This document shows positions 51,355 to 62,479 of a stretch of DNA of 64,000 nucleotides, in pieces. Made by a program: the position numbers and the translations under genes. The stretch is taken from positions 1-64,000 of the forward strand of contig NZ_JAKVTW010000016.1 of the NCBI RefSeq assembly GCF_022489065.1, written 5' to 3'. A model generated the notes under the pieces. The model was given only the letters and a program-made list of their open reading frames with translations, searched no databases and had not been told where the DNA came from. Source of the stretch: Vreelandella neptunia. GTDB taxonomy: Bacteria; Pseudomonadota; Gammaproteobacteria; Pseudomonadales; Halomonadaceae. How positions within the stretch are numbered: position 1 is the stretch's first letter; each line of letters opens with the position of its first letter.

Positions 51355-52993
51355 GCTCCTTAAAGGGTTTTAGACCAATACGGCGGTAAGTATCCAAGAA
51401 GCGTTCGTCCTCATGGCGCTGTGACACATAGACTTCCAGTACTTTTTCGACCACATCAGGTACATCTGAGCGGAAAAACGATGGCCCAAGAATCTTACCC
51501 AGCGATGCATCGTCGGTTGAGTTACCACCAATCGAGATTTGGTAGAACTCTTCGCCTTTCTTGTCTACGCCTAAGATGCCGATATGACCCACATGGTGGT
51601 GCCCACAGGCATTCATGCAGCCGGAAATATTCAGATCCAGCGGGCCAAGGTCATACAGGAAGTCTAGATCTTCAAAACGTTCCTGCAGCGCTTGAGCGAT
51701 AGGAATAGAGACCGCATTAGCCAAGCTGCAGTAGTCGCCGCCAGGGCAGCAAATTATGTCGTTAAGCGTACCCACGGTGGGGTTCGCCATACCCAGCGCC
51801 TCAAGCTCTTTCCAAAGCGCTTCCAGCTCGTCTACTGGTACATCAGACAGCACCAGGTTCTGCTCGTGGGTCACGCGCACTTCACCAAAGCTATAGCGGT
51901 CAGCTAAATCAGCGACGGCTTCCATCTGGTCAGCAGTAACATCACCAGGGGCGTGCTCACGGCGTTTCAGAGAAAGCGTTACGGCCTTATAGCCACTCAC
52001 CTTATGATCCGAGACGTTATTGGTCACAAAGCGTGCAAAGCTGCGGTTTTCAGCGCGCAGTAGGTCGAACGCTTCGTTGGCGTTCTCGGCAACCGGGCGA
52101 CGGTCCGGCTCAGGGAAGTGGAGTTTGGCTGCATCAACAGCCGCCTGATTGAGTGTCTGCGGGCCATCTTTGAGGTGTGCCCACTCTTCGTCAACCCGGC
52201 GACGAAACTCTTCAATACCCAAGGCCTTAACGAGGATTTTAATCCGCGCTTTAAATTTGTTGTCACGCCGACCGAACTGGTTGTAAACCCGCACGCAGGC
52301 TTCCAGATAGGTGAGTAGATGCTGCCAGGGCAGATCTTCGCGCACCACATCGGCAATCATCGGTGTACGGCCAAGGCCGCCACCGGCGAGAACCTTGATA
52401 CGCAGCTCACCGTCGGCGTTGTGCCATAGGCGCAGGCCAATGTCGTGAACCTGGATCGCCGCGCGGTCTTGGGCTGCACCGCTAACCGCAATTTTAAACT
52501 TGCGCGGCAAGTAGGCGAATTCCGGGTGAAGGGTAGACCACTGACGGATTAGCTCGCACCAGGGGCGTGGGTCTTCCACTTCATCGTTGGCGATGCCGGC
52601 AAACTGGTCACTGGTAGTGTTGCGGATACAGTTACCGCTGGTTTGAATCGCGTGCATCTGCACCTTGGCGAGATCGGCCAAAATATCCGGTACGTCTTCA
52701 AGGGCGGGCCAGTTCAACTGGAGATTCTGACGCGTGGTGAAGTGGCCGTAACCGCGGTCGTAGCGACGAGTGATCTCGGCCAAAGCACGTAGCTGATTAC
52801 CCGCCAGCATGCCGTAAGGAATCGCAATGCGCAGCATGGGCGCATGGCGTTGAATATAGAGGCCGTTCTGCAACCTTAGGGGGCGAAACTCTTCTTCTCC
52901 CAAACGCCCGGCGCGGTAGCGTTCCATTTGGTCTCGGAACTGAGCGACACGCTCATCAACCAGGGTTTGGTCGTGAATATCATAACGGTACAT
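51341..52993 (-). CDS. cysI: Nitrite/sulfite reductase hemoprotein (siroheme, 4Fe-4S)
   Basis: 550 aa. Assimilatory sulfite reductase, six-electron reduction of sulfite to sulfide. Two ferredoxin-like half-domain repeats. Cluster/siroheme cysteines occur in DIICCPGGDYCSLANA and NISGCMNACGHHHVGHIG. The siroheme-site basic residues are in SGNCIRNTTSDQFAG. No CysJ flavoprotein gene is adjacent, so the electron donor is probably a separate ferredoxin or flavoprotein. Confidence 0.9.
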   Translation of the reverse strand: MYRYDIHDQTLVDERVAQFRDQMERYRAGRLGEEEFRPLRLQNGLYIQRHAPMLRIAIPYGMLAGNQLRALAEITRRYDRGYGHFTTRQNLQLNWPALEDVPDILADLAKVQMHAIQTSGNCIRNTTSDQFAGIANDEVEDPRPWCELIRQWSTLHPEFAYLPRKFKIAVSGAAQDRAAIQVHDIGLRLWHNADGELRIKVLAGGGLGRTPMIADVVREDLPWQHLLTYLEACVRVYNQFGRRDNKFKARIKILVKALGIEEFRRRVDEEWAHLKDGPQTLNQAAVDAAKLHFPEPDRRPVAENANEAFDLLRAENRSFARFVTNNVSDHKVSGYKAVTLSLKRREHAPGDVTADQMEAVADLADRYSFGEVRVTHEQNLVLSDVPVDELEALWKELEALGMANPTVGTLNDIICCPGGDYCSLANAVSIPIAQALQERFEDLDFLYDLGPLDLNISGCMNACGHHHVGHIGILGVDKKGEEFYQISIGGNSTDDASLGKILGPSFFRSDVPDVVEKVLEVYVSQRHEDERFLDTYRRIGLKPFKERVYA

Positions 52994-53147
52994 GTGGCAC
53001 GATCCTGCTAAAAAGCGAAATGGTCACGTTGAGACGGACGTTAATGTATCGTCACCTTAACGCGGGCATCATATTCTACAAAAGAATATATAATTATCTT
53101 TTTATCTCTAAAAGCTATTTAGAAGGCGCGATAACCAGCGCAGCCTT

Positions 53148-54473
53148 TTAAAAAGCGTGGGCAAGCCAACGTCTTCGCTGCCAGACCCATAAAAATCCTA
53201 CTGAATTTATCAATCGGTAACACAGCTGCATCAGCCATATACCTAATAAGCCCTGCTCTAAGCTGATCCCGACCCACCAGGCCAACGGTAAAAAAAGTAG
53301 CCACTGCATGCCCAGGGTTAGCGTCATTACCGTGCGTTGAGCACCCGCGCCCATTAGGGCTTGAGCAAGCACTAATGCCGCAGCGTCGAACACAATCATT
53401 ACGCCAGTTAGCTGAAGGGGGAGTGTACCCAGCGCCAACAGCTCTTTGCTGCTGAAGAAGATGCTCAATACGTATTCGGGTATTAATAGCATAGGCAGAG
53501 CTAAAACAAGCAATAGCAGCCAAGCAACGCGAAGTGCGTCCAGCCCCCAGCGGTGCGCTTCGTGCTGGGCATCGCGCCCCAGTGCTTCGCCAACAAGGCT
53601 CATGGCTGCCACACCGATGCCTACTCCAGGCAATATCAAAAGAAGTGATAAATTAATCAGCACATGGCCAACCGCGACACTCTCTGTGCCGAGCTGGCTT
53701 AATAGCCCAAATAGTACCGCGTAGCCCGCTGCAAATAAAAGCTGCTGCAGCGAGTGAGGTGCGGCAAGCGCTAAGGTAGTACGCAGAGTGGCTAAGCAGG
53801 GCAGATGTGTCAAAAAAAACTGGGAAGATGTACGTTTCGCGCTTACCCAGCACCACACGAACAATCCTACAAAAAGGGATAGAGTGGTACCTGCGCCAGC
53901 GCCACTAGGGCCCATTTCCGGCAGGCCAGCCAAGCCATAAATCAAACCAGCGCTGGCACCCACATTAAGTAGGTGAACGGCCACAATTATACGCAGATAC
54001 AGATGCGTCTGCTGGCGTCCGTTCCAGTAACCGCGAAAGCATAGAGTTAAAGCGATGGCCAACAGCGACACGACCCGCCAGCGGAAATAGTCCACCGCAA
54101 TACGTTGAACATCATCGATTTGGGTGATTAAGCCAATTAGCAGCGGTGCTTGCCACCACGCCAAAAGGGATAACGGTAGCGCAAACGCGAGCCCAATAAA
54201 CAGGCCTGACTGCAGCGGGTAGGCAACATTGGCGTGAGAGGCACCCATACGTTGAGCCGTTTGTGACTGCACGCTGGAAGAGAGGCCAAACACAATAGCG
54301 GTGAGCATAAACATGGCATAGCCACCTACGCCAACACCTGCCAGCGCCACTTCACCTAAATGCCCCACCAGCGCAGCGTCGATCAAGTTGAGCATGCTTT
54401 GTGACAGCATGCCCAACATGATGGGAAAGGCTAAGCGCATGACCTTGCCATGACGACCACCAGCGAACAGCAT
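53148..54473 (-). CDS. MATE-family efflux transporter
   Basis: 441 aa, twelve membrane segments in two halves. Early signature AFPIMLGMLSQSMLNLIDAALVGHLG is typical of NorM/DinF-type MATE proteins (Na+ or H+ driven drug efflux). Just downstream of metH on the same strand with a 3-base gap, though co-function is not implied. Confidence 0.88.
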   Translation of the reverse strand: MLFAGGRHGKVMRLAFPIMLGMLSQSMLNLIDAALVGHLGEVALAGVGVGGYAMFMLTAIVFGLSSSVQSQTAQRMGASHANVAYPLQSGLFIGLAFALPLSLLAWWQAPLLIGLITQIDDVQRIAVDYFRWRVVSLLAIALTLCFRGYWNGRQQTHLYLRIIVAVHLLNVGASAGLIYGLAGLPEMGPSGAGAGTTLSLFVGLFVWCWVSAKRTSSQFFLTHLPCLATLRTTLALAAPHSLQQLLFAAGYAVLFGLLSQLGTESVAVGHVLINLSLLLILPGVGIGVAAMSLVGEALGRDAQHEAHRWGLDALRVAWLLLLVLALPMLLIPEYVLSIFFSSKELLALGTLPLQLTGVMIVFDAAALVLAQALMGAGAQRTVMTLTLGMQWLLFLPLAWWVGISLEQGLLGIWLMQLCYRLINSVGFLWVWQRRRWLAHAF

Positions 54474-54476
54474 GTA

Positions 54477-57400
54477 TTAGCTCGGGTCGTAAGAGAGCAC
54501 TGGTGAGAGCCAGCGCTCCATTTCCTCAAGGGGCATCTGCTTACGCGCGGCAATGGCTTCGACTTGATCGCGAGTGATCTTGCCGGTAGAGAAGTATTTC
54601 GACTGCGGGTGCGCAAAGTACCACCCGGAGACCGCCGCCGCTGGCCACATGGCGAAGTTTTCCGTCAGCGCCAGGCCAGTGTTTTCAGTCGCATCGAGCA
54701 GCCGGAACAGCGTGGCTTTTTCGGTGTGATCCGGGCAGGCAGGGTAGCCAGGGGCAGGGCGAATGCCCTGATATTTCTCAGCTATCAAAGCATCGTTATC
54801 CAGCGTTTCATCGGGCACATAGCCCCAGAATTCTTTGCGCACCCGCTCGTGCATACGTTCGGCAAAGGCTTCTGCAAGACGATCCGTCAGCGCCTGCACC
54901 ATAATAGCGTTGTAGTCGTCGCCCGCGGCCTCATAGGCTTTGGAGAGCTTATCAACCCCGTGGCCGGTGGTGACCGCAAAACCGCCAATCCAATCGGCTT
55001 TGCCACTCTCTTTGGGGGCGATGAAGTCGGCCAGGCTGTAGCAGATACCGTCGCGGCCTTTGGTAGTCTGCTGGCGAATATGATGCAGACGCTCAACGAC
55101 TTCGCTACGTGACTCGTCGGCATAGACCTCAATAACGTCGTCATCAACGCTATTGGCGGGCCACAGGCCGATAACACCGCGGGCCTGAACGCGCTTCTCT
55201 TCCACCAGCTTACGCAGCATGACCTTGGCGTCTTCAAACAGGTTGCGCGCCGCTTCTCCGACGACTTTGTCGTCAAGGATTTTGGGGTACTTACCCGCTA
55301 GCTGCCAGCTCATAAAGAACGGCGTCCAGTCGATGCGCTCAATCAGCTCTTCGAGGTCGTAGTTATCGAAGCTTTTTAGCCCCAGCATATGCGGCTGAGC
55401 GGGGGTGTGGTTGTTCCAGTCGGTGCGGAAACGCCGCTTGCGCGCCTGGGTGTAGTCCAGATCCGCCGCTTTGGGGCGGCGCTTGGCGTTACGCTCGCGT
55501 ACCTTTTCATACTCTTCGCGAATCTCAGCGACGTAAGGTGTTTTTAAAGCAGGCGTAAGCAATTTGCCCGCCACCCCAACCGCGCGGGAGGCATCAGTGA
55601 CGTAAATCACTGGATGCTCATATTGTGGCTCTATCTTGACGGCAGTGTGCGCTTTCGAGGTGGTCGCACCGCCAATCAGCAGCGGTAGATCCATACCTCG
55701 GCGCTGCATCTCTTTGGCAACATGCACCATTTCATCAAGCGACGGGGTAATCAGCCCTGAAAGGCCGATAATATCGGCGTTGTGATCTTTGGCGGCCTGC
55801 AAGATTTTATCGGCGGCCACCATTACTCCAAGATCGATCACTTCGTAGTTATTACACTGCAGCACGACACCAACGATATTTTTGCCGATATCGTGAACAT
55901 CGCCTTTCACCGTGGCCATAACGATCTTGCCTTTGGCCTTGGTCTCTTCGCTCTTTTCGGCTTCGATATAAGGAATTAAGTAGGCCACCGCCTGCTTCAT
56001 TACGCGTGCCGATTTGACCACCTGAGGCAGAAACATTTTGCCGTCGCCAAATAAGTCGCCGACCACGTTCATGCCGTCCATCAAGGGGCCTTCGATGACC
56101 TCAATGGGGCGTTCCGCCTCGGCGCGGGCCTGTTCGGTATCATCTTCGATATAGACCGTAATACCTTTGACCAGCGCATGCTCAATACGCTTATTGACTG
56201 GCCAGCTGCGCCACTCGAGATCCTCTTTTTTCGGAGCGCCGCTGCCGTCACCTTTATACTTATCGGCAATATCCAGCAGGCGCTCGGTGCCGTCGCTGCG
56301 CCGGTTAAGCACAACATCTTCAACGGCATCGCGCAGCTCAGCGGGTAGGTCGTCATAAACGGCTAGCTGGCCCGCGTTGACGATGCCCATGGAGAGGCCC
56401 GCGCGGATCGCATGATAAAGAAACGCCGAGTGAATCGCTTCGCGCACAGGGTTATTGCCGCGGAACGAGAACGAGACGTTAGAGACACCGCCCGAGATCA
56501 TCGCGTGGGGCAGGTTGTCACGAATCCACTGGGTGGCTTCGATAAAGTCGACTGCGTAGTTATTGTGCTCCTCAATACCGGTGGCAATGGCAAAGATATT
56601 GGGATCAAAAATGATGTCTTCGGCGGGAAAGCCGATCTCATCGACCAGCAGGCGATAGGCGCGCTGACAAATTTCGGTTTTGCGGGCGAAGGTGTCTGCC
56701 TGGCCATCTTCGTCAAAGGCCATGACCACGATAGCAGCACCATAACGGCGACACTTGGTGGCTTGTTCACGGAAGGCGGCTTCGCCCTCTTTCAGCGAAA
56801 TGGAGTTCACCACCGCTTTGCCCTGAACGCACTTCAGGCCCGCTTCGATGATCTCCCACTTGGAGGAGTCGATCATAATCGGCACGCGAGCGATGTCCGG
56901 CTCACCAGCGATCAAGTTTAGAAAGCGCTCCATGGCTTCCTTGGACTCGAGCATGCCCTCGTCCATATTAATATCGATCACCTGGGCGCCGCTTTCGACT
57001 TGCTCCAGGGCGACTTCTAACGCCGTGGTGAAGTCCTCTTCCACGATCAACCGCTTAAAGCGTGCCGAGCCGGTGACGTTAGTGCGCTCGCCGACGTTAA
57101 CGAATAGCGAGTCGGCTTCAATGTTAAACGGCTCTAGTCCGGATAGACGGCAGGCGCGGCTGCGCTCAGGAATGACTCGGGGAGCCATATCGCGAACGGA
57201 ATCGGCAATTGCCCGGATATGCTCAGGCGTTGAGCCGCAGCAGCCGCCAATAATATTGACCAGGCCGCTTGCCGCAAACTCGCTGACGATCTCCGACATC
57301 TCTTCCGGCGTTTGGTCGTACTCACCAAACTCATTGGGTAGCCCTGCATTGGGGTGAGCAGAGACAAAGGTGTCGGCCTTGGTAGAAAGTTCTTCAAGAT

Positions 57401-58172
57401 AGGGGCGAAGCTCTTCTGCACCCAACGCGCAGTTTAAGCCCACTGACAACGGCTGGGCGTGGCGGATAGAGTTCCAGAACGCTTCGGTGGTTTGCCCGGA
57501 GAGGGTACGACCGGAGGCATCGGTGATCGTGCCGGAGATCATTACCGGCAATCGCTCGCCGCGATCATCGAACAGCTCTTCCAGGGCGTAAATCGCCGCT
57601 TTAGCATTGAGCGTGTCGAAGATGGTTTCGATCATGATTAGATCGGCACCGCCCGCAATCAGCGCTTCGGCGGCTTCATAGTAATTCTCGCGAAGCTCAT
57701 CAAAGGTGACGTTACGCTTGGCAGGGTCATTCACATCTGGCGATAGCGACGCGGTGCGCGAGGTGGGGCCTAACACACCTGCTACATAGCGGGGCACGCC
57801 GGTTTCAGCGGCAACGGCATCGCACACTTCACGGGCCAGGCGCGCGGACTCGCGGTTGAGCTCAACCACCAGCGCTTCCATGCCGTAATCGGACTGTGAC
57901 AGCTGGGTGCTGTTAAAAGTATTGGTCTCAATAATGTCCGCGCCGGCTTCTAAGTAGTCGCGGTGAATGCGCGCAACGACGTCAGGGCAGGTGAGTGCGA
58001 GCAGATCATTATTACCTTTTAGATCTGAGGGCCAGTCGCTGAACCGTTCGCCACGAAAATCCTCCTCGCTCAACTGGGCATTCTGCAGCATGGTGCCCAT
58101 GCCGCCGTCCAGAATCAGGATGCGTTCAGCAAGGCGTTGGGTGAGGGTTGCGATCAAAGCACTATCAGCCAT
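54477..58172 (-). CDS. metH: Cobalamin-dependent methionine synthase
   Basis: 1231 aa, full length. Order: homocysteine-binding domain (about 1-330; zinc Cys in LNCALG and [11 protein letters not shown]), pterin-binding domain (about 350-620; [18 protein letters not shown]), cap and cobalamin-binding domains (about 650-890; [11 protein letters not shown] supplies the His that ligates cobalt), and the AdoMet-binding activation domain (about 920-1231; [15 protein letters not shown]). Makes methionine from homocysteine using methyl-THF. Confidence 0.97.
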   Translation of the reverse strand: MADSALIATLTQRLAERILILDGGMGTMLQNAQLSEEDFRGERFSDWPSDLKGNNDLLALTCPDVVARIHRDYLEAGADIIETNTFNSTQLSQSDYGMEALVVELNRESARLAREVCDAVAAETGVPRYVAGVLGPTSRTASLSPDVNDPAKRNVTFDELRENYYEAAEALIAGGADLIMIETIFDTLNAKAAIYALEELFDDRGERLPVMISGTITDASGRTLSGQTTEAFWNSIRHAQPLSVGLNCALGAEELRPYLEELSTKADTFVSAHPNAGLPNEFGEYDQTPEEMSEIVSEFAASGLVNIIGGCCGSTPEHIRAIADSVRDMAPRVIPERSRACRLSGLEPFNIEADSLFVNVGERTNVTGSARFKRLIVEEDFTTALEVALEQVESGAQVIDINMDEGMLESKEAMERFLNLIAGEPDIARVPIMIDSSKWEIIEAGLKCVQGKAVVNSISLKEGEAAFREQATKCRRYGAAIVVMAFDEDGQADTFARKTEICQRAYRLLVDEIGFPAEDIIFDPNIFAIATGIEEHNNYAVDFIEATQWIRDNLPHAMISGGVSNVSFSFRGNNPVREAIHSAFLYHAIRAGLSMGIVNAGQLAVYDDLPAELRDAVEDVVLNRRSDGTERLLDIADKYKGDGSGAPKKEDLEWRSWPVNKRIEHALVKGITVYIEDDTEQARAEAERPIEVIEGPLMDGMNVVGDLFGDGKMFLPQVVKSARVMKQAVAYLIPYIEAEKSEETKAKGKIVMATVKGDVHDIGKNIVGVVLQCNNYEVIDLGVMVAADKILQAAKDHNADIIGLSGLITPSLDEMVHVAKEMQRRGMDLPLLIGGATTSKAHTAVKIEPQYEHPVIYVTDASRAVGVAGKLLTPALKTPYVAEIREEYEKVRERNAKRRPKAADLDYTQARKRRFRTDWNNHTPAQPHMLGLKSFDNYDLEELIERIDWTPFFMSWQLAGKYPKILDDKVVGEAARNLFEDAKVMLRKLVEEKRVQARGVIGLWPANSVDDDVIEVYADESRSEVVERLHHIRQQTTKGRDGICYSLADFIAPKESGKADWIGGFAVTTGHGVDKLSKAYEAAGDDYNAIMVQALTDRLAEAFAERMHERVRKEFWGYVPDETLDNDALIAEKYQGIRPAPGYPACPDHTEKATLFRLLDATENTGLALTENFAMWPAAAVSGWYFAHPQSKYFSTGKITRDQVEAIAARKQMPLEEMERWLSPVLSYDPS

Positions 58173-58486
58173 GGCAGGGGAAGTTCTCCAGCGTCACAGT
58201 CGTCAAAGGGGATGTTGTTATCGTCGGAAAAGCAGCATCAGTCATTACAAGGCGCGTAATGATAACAAAAGCGAGTGCAAAACGCCCCCTCAAGCGCCCT
58301 CTACAGTGGATAATCGCCGCTATACGGTGCATATAAAAAGATAATGAACGATATGCGCCTAGGAAAGTAATGTTCAAATAGCCTACTAAAACAGTCGGGA
58401 TTGTGTCAGCGCCCGGATTTGCTTACCATAGACGCAAATGACATGTGAAGTGGCGCCGCCACTACCACGGGAGGAAGACAGCCCTC
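58173..58486. promoter_or_regulatory. Divergent metH-nfuA control region
   Basis: No gene seen in this 314-base gap. It must hold the metH (minus) and nfuA (plus) promoters. I see no clear riboswitch or operator. Confidence 0.5.
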
Positions 58487-59110
58487 ATGACCACGACTAG
58501 CGAAAAAGAGACCAATATCGATACCCAAGGTATTGATATTACCAATAGTGCGCAAGAGTACCTGGCAGAACTGCTGGAAAAGCAGAACGTTGAAGGGATT
58601 GCTGTGCGCATCTTTATTACCCAGCCAGGCACGCCTTACGCCGAAACCTGTTTGGCCTATTGCCGCCCTGGGGAAGAAGAGCCTACTGACGTTACCCTAG
58701 AGCTTGAGAAAATTAACGTATTTCTCGACAAGAACAGCTTGGCGTTTCTGGAAGAGGCGGTGGTGGATTTCAACGCCGACCGCATGGGCGGCCAGCTGAC
58801 GATCAAAGCGCCCAACGCTAAAATGCCCAAGGTCAACGCTGACAGCCCGCTTGAAGACCGTATTAATTACGTGCTTTACAGCGAAATCAACCCAGGCTTG
58901 GCAGCCCACGGCGGCGAGATCAAGCTGGTAGAGCTCACCGAGGAGCAGTACGCCATCTTAGCCTTTGGCGGCGGTTGCCAGGGCTGTGCAGCGGTTGATC
59001 TAACCCTGAAGGATGGCGTTGAGAAAACCCTCATGGAGCGTATCCCGGAGCTTGCCGGTATTCGCGATGTTACAGATCATACGGATACTACTAACGCTTA
59101 TTATCGTTAA
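58487..59110 (+). CDS. nfuA: Fe-S biogenesis protein NfuA
   Basis: 207 aa from 58,487; an in-frame ATG at 58,445 would add a basic leader not seen in the family. N-terminal degenerate A-type domain (about 20-110) and C-terminal Nfu domain with the cluster-binding [15 protein letters not shown] (C-x-x-C). Delivers 4Fe-4S clusters to target proteins. Confidence 0.93.
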   Translation: MTTTSEKETNIDTQGIDITNSAQEYLAELLEKQNVEGIAVRIFITQPGTPYAETCLAYCRPGEEEPTDVTLELEKINVFLDKNSLAFLEEAVVDFNADRMGGQLTIKAPNAKMPKVNADSPLEDRINYVLYSEINPGLAAHGGEIKLVELTEEQYAILAFGGGCQGCAAVDLTLKDGVEKTLMERIPELAGIRDVTDHTDTTNAYYR

Positions 59111-59135
59111 TAAGCCGTCAAGGCAGTAGATCTAT

Positions 59136-59170
59136 AAAACGGCCACCTCAGACGAGGTGGCCGTTTTTTT
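59136..59170 (+). terminator. Rho-independent terminator after nfuA
   Basis: AAAACGGCCACCT and AGGTGGCCGTTTTTTT form a long GC-rich stem and T-run, shared with the convergent gene. Confidence 0.9.
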
Positions 59171-59186
59171 GTCTATGCAATCTACG

Positions 59187-60227
59187 TTAATGTTTTGGCG
59201 TTGACTGCTTTTCTGTCAAAGAGGCGGGCAGGTCGGTGAGCTGTTGCTGAAGGGCTTCCATCCGATTCCAGAGTTTCTCTTGCCACGCTTGTTGTAGCGC
59301 GGTTTCACGCTCTACATGCTGTTGGGCTTGGTCACTTAGCGCTGTTTTTGCCTCATCTAGCTGCTGGGATAGTACATGCAGCTGCTTTTCCAATGATGTG
59401 ACTTGCTGCTTCTGCTCATTAAGCTGTTGCTCGCGTTCGCTGGTCTCCAGCTGCAATTGATGCAGAGCCTGCTGCTTAGTCTTTAGCTCCTGGCTCAATG
59501 TCTCAATACGCTGCTCAGATTGCTGATGGCGTTTTTGGTAACCCTTCTCCTCCTGGGCGCGTGCCTGTTGAGCACTATCTAACATCGCCATCAGTCTTCC
59601 TTCCGCCGCTTCATGACGCAGCTCTTCCTGCGAAAGCCGCTGCTCCCACGCTGCCTGCTGCTCTTTGAGATCCCGGCTATGGGTCTCGCGCTGAGTCTCT
59701 ATCTGAGCTTCTAGCTGCTGATTGACCTGTTTCAATTGGGCGATGTCTTTCTGTGTCGTTTCAGCCAACTGGTGCCAGTGGTGTTCACTGGTCTGACTGG
59801 CAGCCAGTTCACGGTTTAACGCCTCTATGCGCTGTTCCATGTGGCGTAAGTGCTCGGCAAGCGCGCTTTCACGCTGTTCGGCGTTAGCCGCTTGCTGTTT
59901 AGCATCCTCTGCGTCTTGCTGGGCATCTGCCACTTGTCGGTTGGCATCCTCGCGATAGTGGAGCAGTGCTTGATTAGCCACGTCTTGGGCCTCGCGCCAC
60001 AGCTCGCTTGCCTTCGTTACGATAACTTCTGGGACGCCCTTAGGGGGTGGAACATCGCGATTTTGTTCGCGCTCGCTACGCCACAGGCGGAAGTGGTCGC
60101 TGATGGTAGTAAAGCTGCCAGTGCCCAACACATCACGAATACGCTGCACGCTCGGGGTATCACCTCGCGTGAGCAGCTCATCAATAGCTTGCTGAACATC
60201 ACTGTACTGAATGCCGTTGCGGGCCAT
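59187..60227 (-). CDS. KfrA-like DNA-binding coiled-coil protein
   Basis: 346 aa. The N-terminal KfrA-type DNA-binding domain (about 1-80; VQQAIDELLTRGDTPSVQRI, then GTGSFTTISDHFRLWR) is followed by an unbroken Gln/Glu-rich coiled coil to the end. KfrA is known as a plasmid regulator and segregation-associated protein; this copy sits on the chromosome. It diverges from a tyrosine recombinase gene; the shared intergenic region has perfect palindromes, likely its operator. Confidence 0.85.
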   Translation of the reverse strand: MARNGIQYSDVQQAIDELLTRGDTPSVQRIRDVLGTGSFTTISDHFRLWRSEREQNRDVPPPKGVPEVIVTKASELWREAQDVANQALLHYREDANRQVADAQQDAEDAKQQAANAEQRESALAEHLRHMEQRIEALNRELAASQTSEHHWHQLAETTQKDIAQLKQVNQQLEAQIETQRETHSRDLKEQQAAWEQRLSQEELRHEAAEGRLMAMLDSAQQARAQEEKGYQKRHQQSEQRIETLSQELKTKQQALHQLQLETSEREQQLNEQKQQVTSLEKQLHVLSQQLDEAKTALSDQAQQHVERETALQQAWQEKLWNRMEALQQQLTDLPASLTEKQSTPKH

Positions 60228-60280
60228 GCGTGTTCCTTGTGGGAGTTTATATAGCGGCTATTGTCGGGATTCAGTCAGTA

Positions 60281-60317
60281 ATATGCAATTATTACGTATT
60301 GCATATTACGTAATAAT
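60281..60317. promoter_or_regulatory. Overlapping palindromes between kfrA-like and recombinase genes
   Basis: ATATGCAAT/ATTGCATAT (60,281-60,289 with 60,298-60,306) overlaps ATTATTACGTA/TACGTAATAAT (60,288-60,298 with 60,307-60,317). Both are perfect. Likely operator sites for the KfrA-like protein. Confidence 0.65.
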
Positions 60318-60333
60318 ATTTATCATAAGATAC

Positions 60334-60369
60334 ATAAATTCAAGATTACCCGTATTATCTTGAATTTAT
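60334..60369. promoter_or_regulatory. Perfect 13-bp palindrome before the recombinase gene
   Basis: ATAAATTCAAGAT (60,334-60,346) and ATCTTGAATTTAT (60,357-60,369) pair around 10 bases, 55 bp before the recombinase start. Either an operator or a recombinase binding pair. Confidence 0.65.
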
Positions 60370-60424
60370 CCTGCAGTAACGACACACTTTCAAGCTAGAC
60401 AGCTGTTTAAAAGGATACTAATGC

Positions 60425-61627
60425 ATGCCGAGTAAGCTAATGCCTGAGGTCATAACGCAAAAGCCACAGGAAAACGCGCTCTCAAGTGGTCAACTTGGCG
60501 GCAGAATCAACGCAGAAAATGATGTTCAGGCGGTCACGGCTTGGCTTAACGAGTACAATGATAGCCCGCAAACCTGGAAGGCGTACCGTCGAGAGTCGGA
60601 GCGGCTTTTACTTTGGCTGGCGAGCCAACGACTCACATTTTCAGATATAAACCGCGAGCTATTACGCCAGTTCGAAGCTTTTCTGGCTGACCCTCAGCCA
60701 AGCGAGCAGTGGGTAGGCGCCTCGAAGCCACGCGATCACCCAGCGTGGCGGCCGTTTCGTGGGCCCTTATCGCCCGCTAGCCGACGCCAGAGCCTGGTGA
60801 TACTGCAAAGTATGTTTGGCTGGTTAGTAGAAGCAGGGTGGGTTTATCACAATCCATTCCGGTTGATGCGGGACAAATCGCGCCGCCTGAATAACCAGGC
60901 AGCACGTATAGAGCGCTATTTAGAGAGCGAGCTATGGGCGTGGCTATGGCGTTGGCTCAATGACCCCATCGCCGCGGCAAGGGGCAGCCGGGAGTATTTT
61001 GAACATCAACGGCGGCGCTTTATCTTTGGCTTTGCCTACCTGCTTGCGCCACGCATCAGTGAAATGGCGGAAGCACGCATGGGTGATTTTCAACACAGTG
61101 AAGGGCGCTGGTGGTGGAACGTAGTTGGCAAGGGCAGTAAGGTGGCGCGCATCCCACTACCTGACGATATGCTGGATTGCCTTTACCAGTGGAGGCAGGC
61201 GCTGGATTTGCCTGATCAACCAAGTGAGCTAGAAACGAATGCGCCGGTGTTACGCGCCCTGGATGGTCAGCGCGGACTCGGGCATAACCAGCTTTATCGG
61301 CTAATTAGAGCGACGTTTCAAGAAGCGGCACAGGCGCTTGAAGAGAACGCCGGCAGCCCACAACACGTCACCGCACTTCGCCAAGCAACGCCCCACTGGT
61401 TACGGCATACCTCGATTACACATCAAGCTCAGTCAGGCATTAGCCTGCGTCATTTAGCGGAAAGCGCCCGGCACGCTCGTCTCGATACCACCTCCCGTTA
61501 CCTGCATACCGAAGACATTGAGTGGCACAGTGAGCAGCAGCGTCATCGCTTAAATCGTTCAGATAACAATTCACACCCTGAAGGTTCCCTTAAGGTGCCG
61601 TTGAGTCGTTATAATGGGGCTGATTGA
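60425..61627 (+). CDS. Chromosomal tyrosine recombinase
   Basis: 400 aa. N-terminal SAM-like core-binding domain (about 30-150) and catalytic domain with Arg in APRISEMAEARMGDF, H-x-x-R in HWLRHTSITH, His in SARHARLDTTSRYLH and Tyr in the same stretch. No attachment site, excisionase or cargo is adjacent; it lies between nfuA/kfrA-like and sufE-like genes. It resembles resident, stand-alone recombinases rather than an element integrase. Target site unknown; the palindromes upstream are candidates. Confidence 0.85.
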   Translation: MPSKLMPEVITQKPQENALSSGQLGGRINAENDVQAVTAWLNEYNDSPQTWKAYRRESERLLLWLASQRLTFSDINRELLRQFEAFLADPQPSEQWVGASKPRDHPAWRPFRGPLSPASRRQSLVILQSMFGWLVEAGWVYHNPFRLMRDKSRRLNNQAARIERYLESELWAWLWRWLNDPIAAARGSREYFEHQRRRFIFGFAYLLAPRISEMAEARMGDFQHSEGRWWWNVVGKGSKVARIPLPDDMLDCLYQWRQALDLPDQPSELETNAPVLRALDGQRGLGHNQLYRLIRATFQEAAQALEENAGSPQHVTALRQATPHWLRHTSITHQAQSGISLRHLAESARHARLDTTSRYLHTEDIEWHSEQQRHRLNRSDNNSHPEGSLKVPLSRYNGAD

Positions 61628-61709
61628 TACTCTCTTGGAGAGCACGTATTTAACAGAGTGTCTTTAAAGAAATATCTTAGTAAAAATACTATCGCAAAAA
61701 GGAAATACC

Positions 61710-62126
61710 ATGAGCACTTCCGGCGCCGAGCAGGCCCAGCAAGAGCTGATTGAAGATTTCGAAATATTTGATAACTGGATGGACCGTTACCAATACATTA
61801 TCGATATGGGTAAACAGCTGCCTGAGTTTCCCGATGAGTGGAAAGTCGAGGAATTTAAAATTCAGGGCTGCCAGTCAAATGTATGGATGCGGCACCAGGA
61901 GGAGGGCGATAAGCTGATTTTTAAGGCGACGTCCGATGCCGCTATTGTGTCAGGGCTGATCGCTGTTCTACTTCGAATCTACAGCGATCGCACGGCCGCT
62001 GAAATTCGTGCGACCGAGCCTCATTTTTTGGCGGACTTAGGCTTAGATAAGCACCTTTCGCCAACGCGCAGCAATGGCCTGCACGCCATGCTCGAAAAGA
62101 TTTATACAGTTGCGCAGCAAAAGTAG
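61710..62126 (+). CDS. sufE: SufE-family sulfur acceptor
   Basis: 138 aa. Accepts sulfur from a SufS/CsdA-type cysteine desulfurase. The active Cys is in FKIQGCQSNVWM (about 50-61); QYIIDMGKQLPEFPDEWK is the family opening. No desulfurase gene is adjacent, so it may be SufE or CsdE. Confidence 0.9.
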   Translation: MSTSGAEQAQQELIEDFEIFDNWMDRYQYIIDMGKQLPEFPDEWKVEEFKIQGCQSNVWMRHQEEGDKLIFKATSDAAIVSGLIAVLLRIYSDRTAAEIRATEPHFLADLGLDKHLSPTRSNGLHAMLEKIYTVAQQK

Positions 62127-62132
62127 AAGAAG

Positions 62133-62477
62133 CTAGCGAGGCGGATGGTCATTGCAGCAGGGCGGAGTGGCATCCTCGTCTTCGCGACACAGCTGCTCGC
62201 TGCGACCACCGGGAACCGGATCCATCCCACCAGGGCTGCCTGGGTGGCACTTTACAATGCGCTTGACGGCCATCCAGCCACCTTTTATTGGCCCATGCAC
62301 TTGAATCGCCTCAACCGTATAGGACGAGCAGCTCGGCCAGAAACGACAACGTGGCCCCAAAAGGGGGCTAATCGTATATTGGTAAGTTTTAACGCCGCCA
62401 ATCATCACTTTTGCCAATACCCTGCGTGGTGCTGATAGCAGTGTCGTTAGCCAGCGTTTTTTGGCGAGCCGTTTCAT
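62133..62477 (-). CDS. yidD: Membrane protein insertion efficiency factor YidD
   Basis: 114 aa. [20 protein letters not shown] and [16 protein letters not shown] are the family signature (with its Cys residues), after an amphipathic basic N-terminus. The C-terminal Cys/Pro-rich tail is longer than usual. It lies away from the normal rpmH-rnpA-yidC cluster. Confidence 0.9.
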   Translation of the reverse strand: MKRLAKKRWLTTLLSAPRRVLAKVMIGGVKTYQYTISPLLGPRCRFWPSCSSYTVEAIQVHGPIKGGWMAVKRIVKCHPGSPGGMDPVPGGRSEQLCREDEDATPPCCNDHPPR

Positions 62478-62479
62478 GA

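Noticed and set aside
56412..56921. Plus-strand frames of 100-180 codons opposite metH and the acyl-CoA synthetase
   Set aside because: The opposite strands encode well-conserved long proteins; these are shadows of GC-rich genes.
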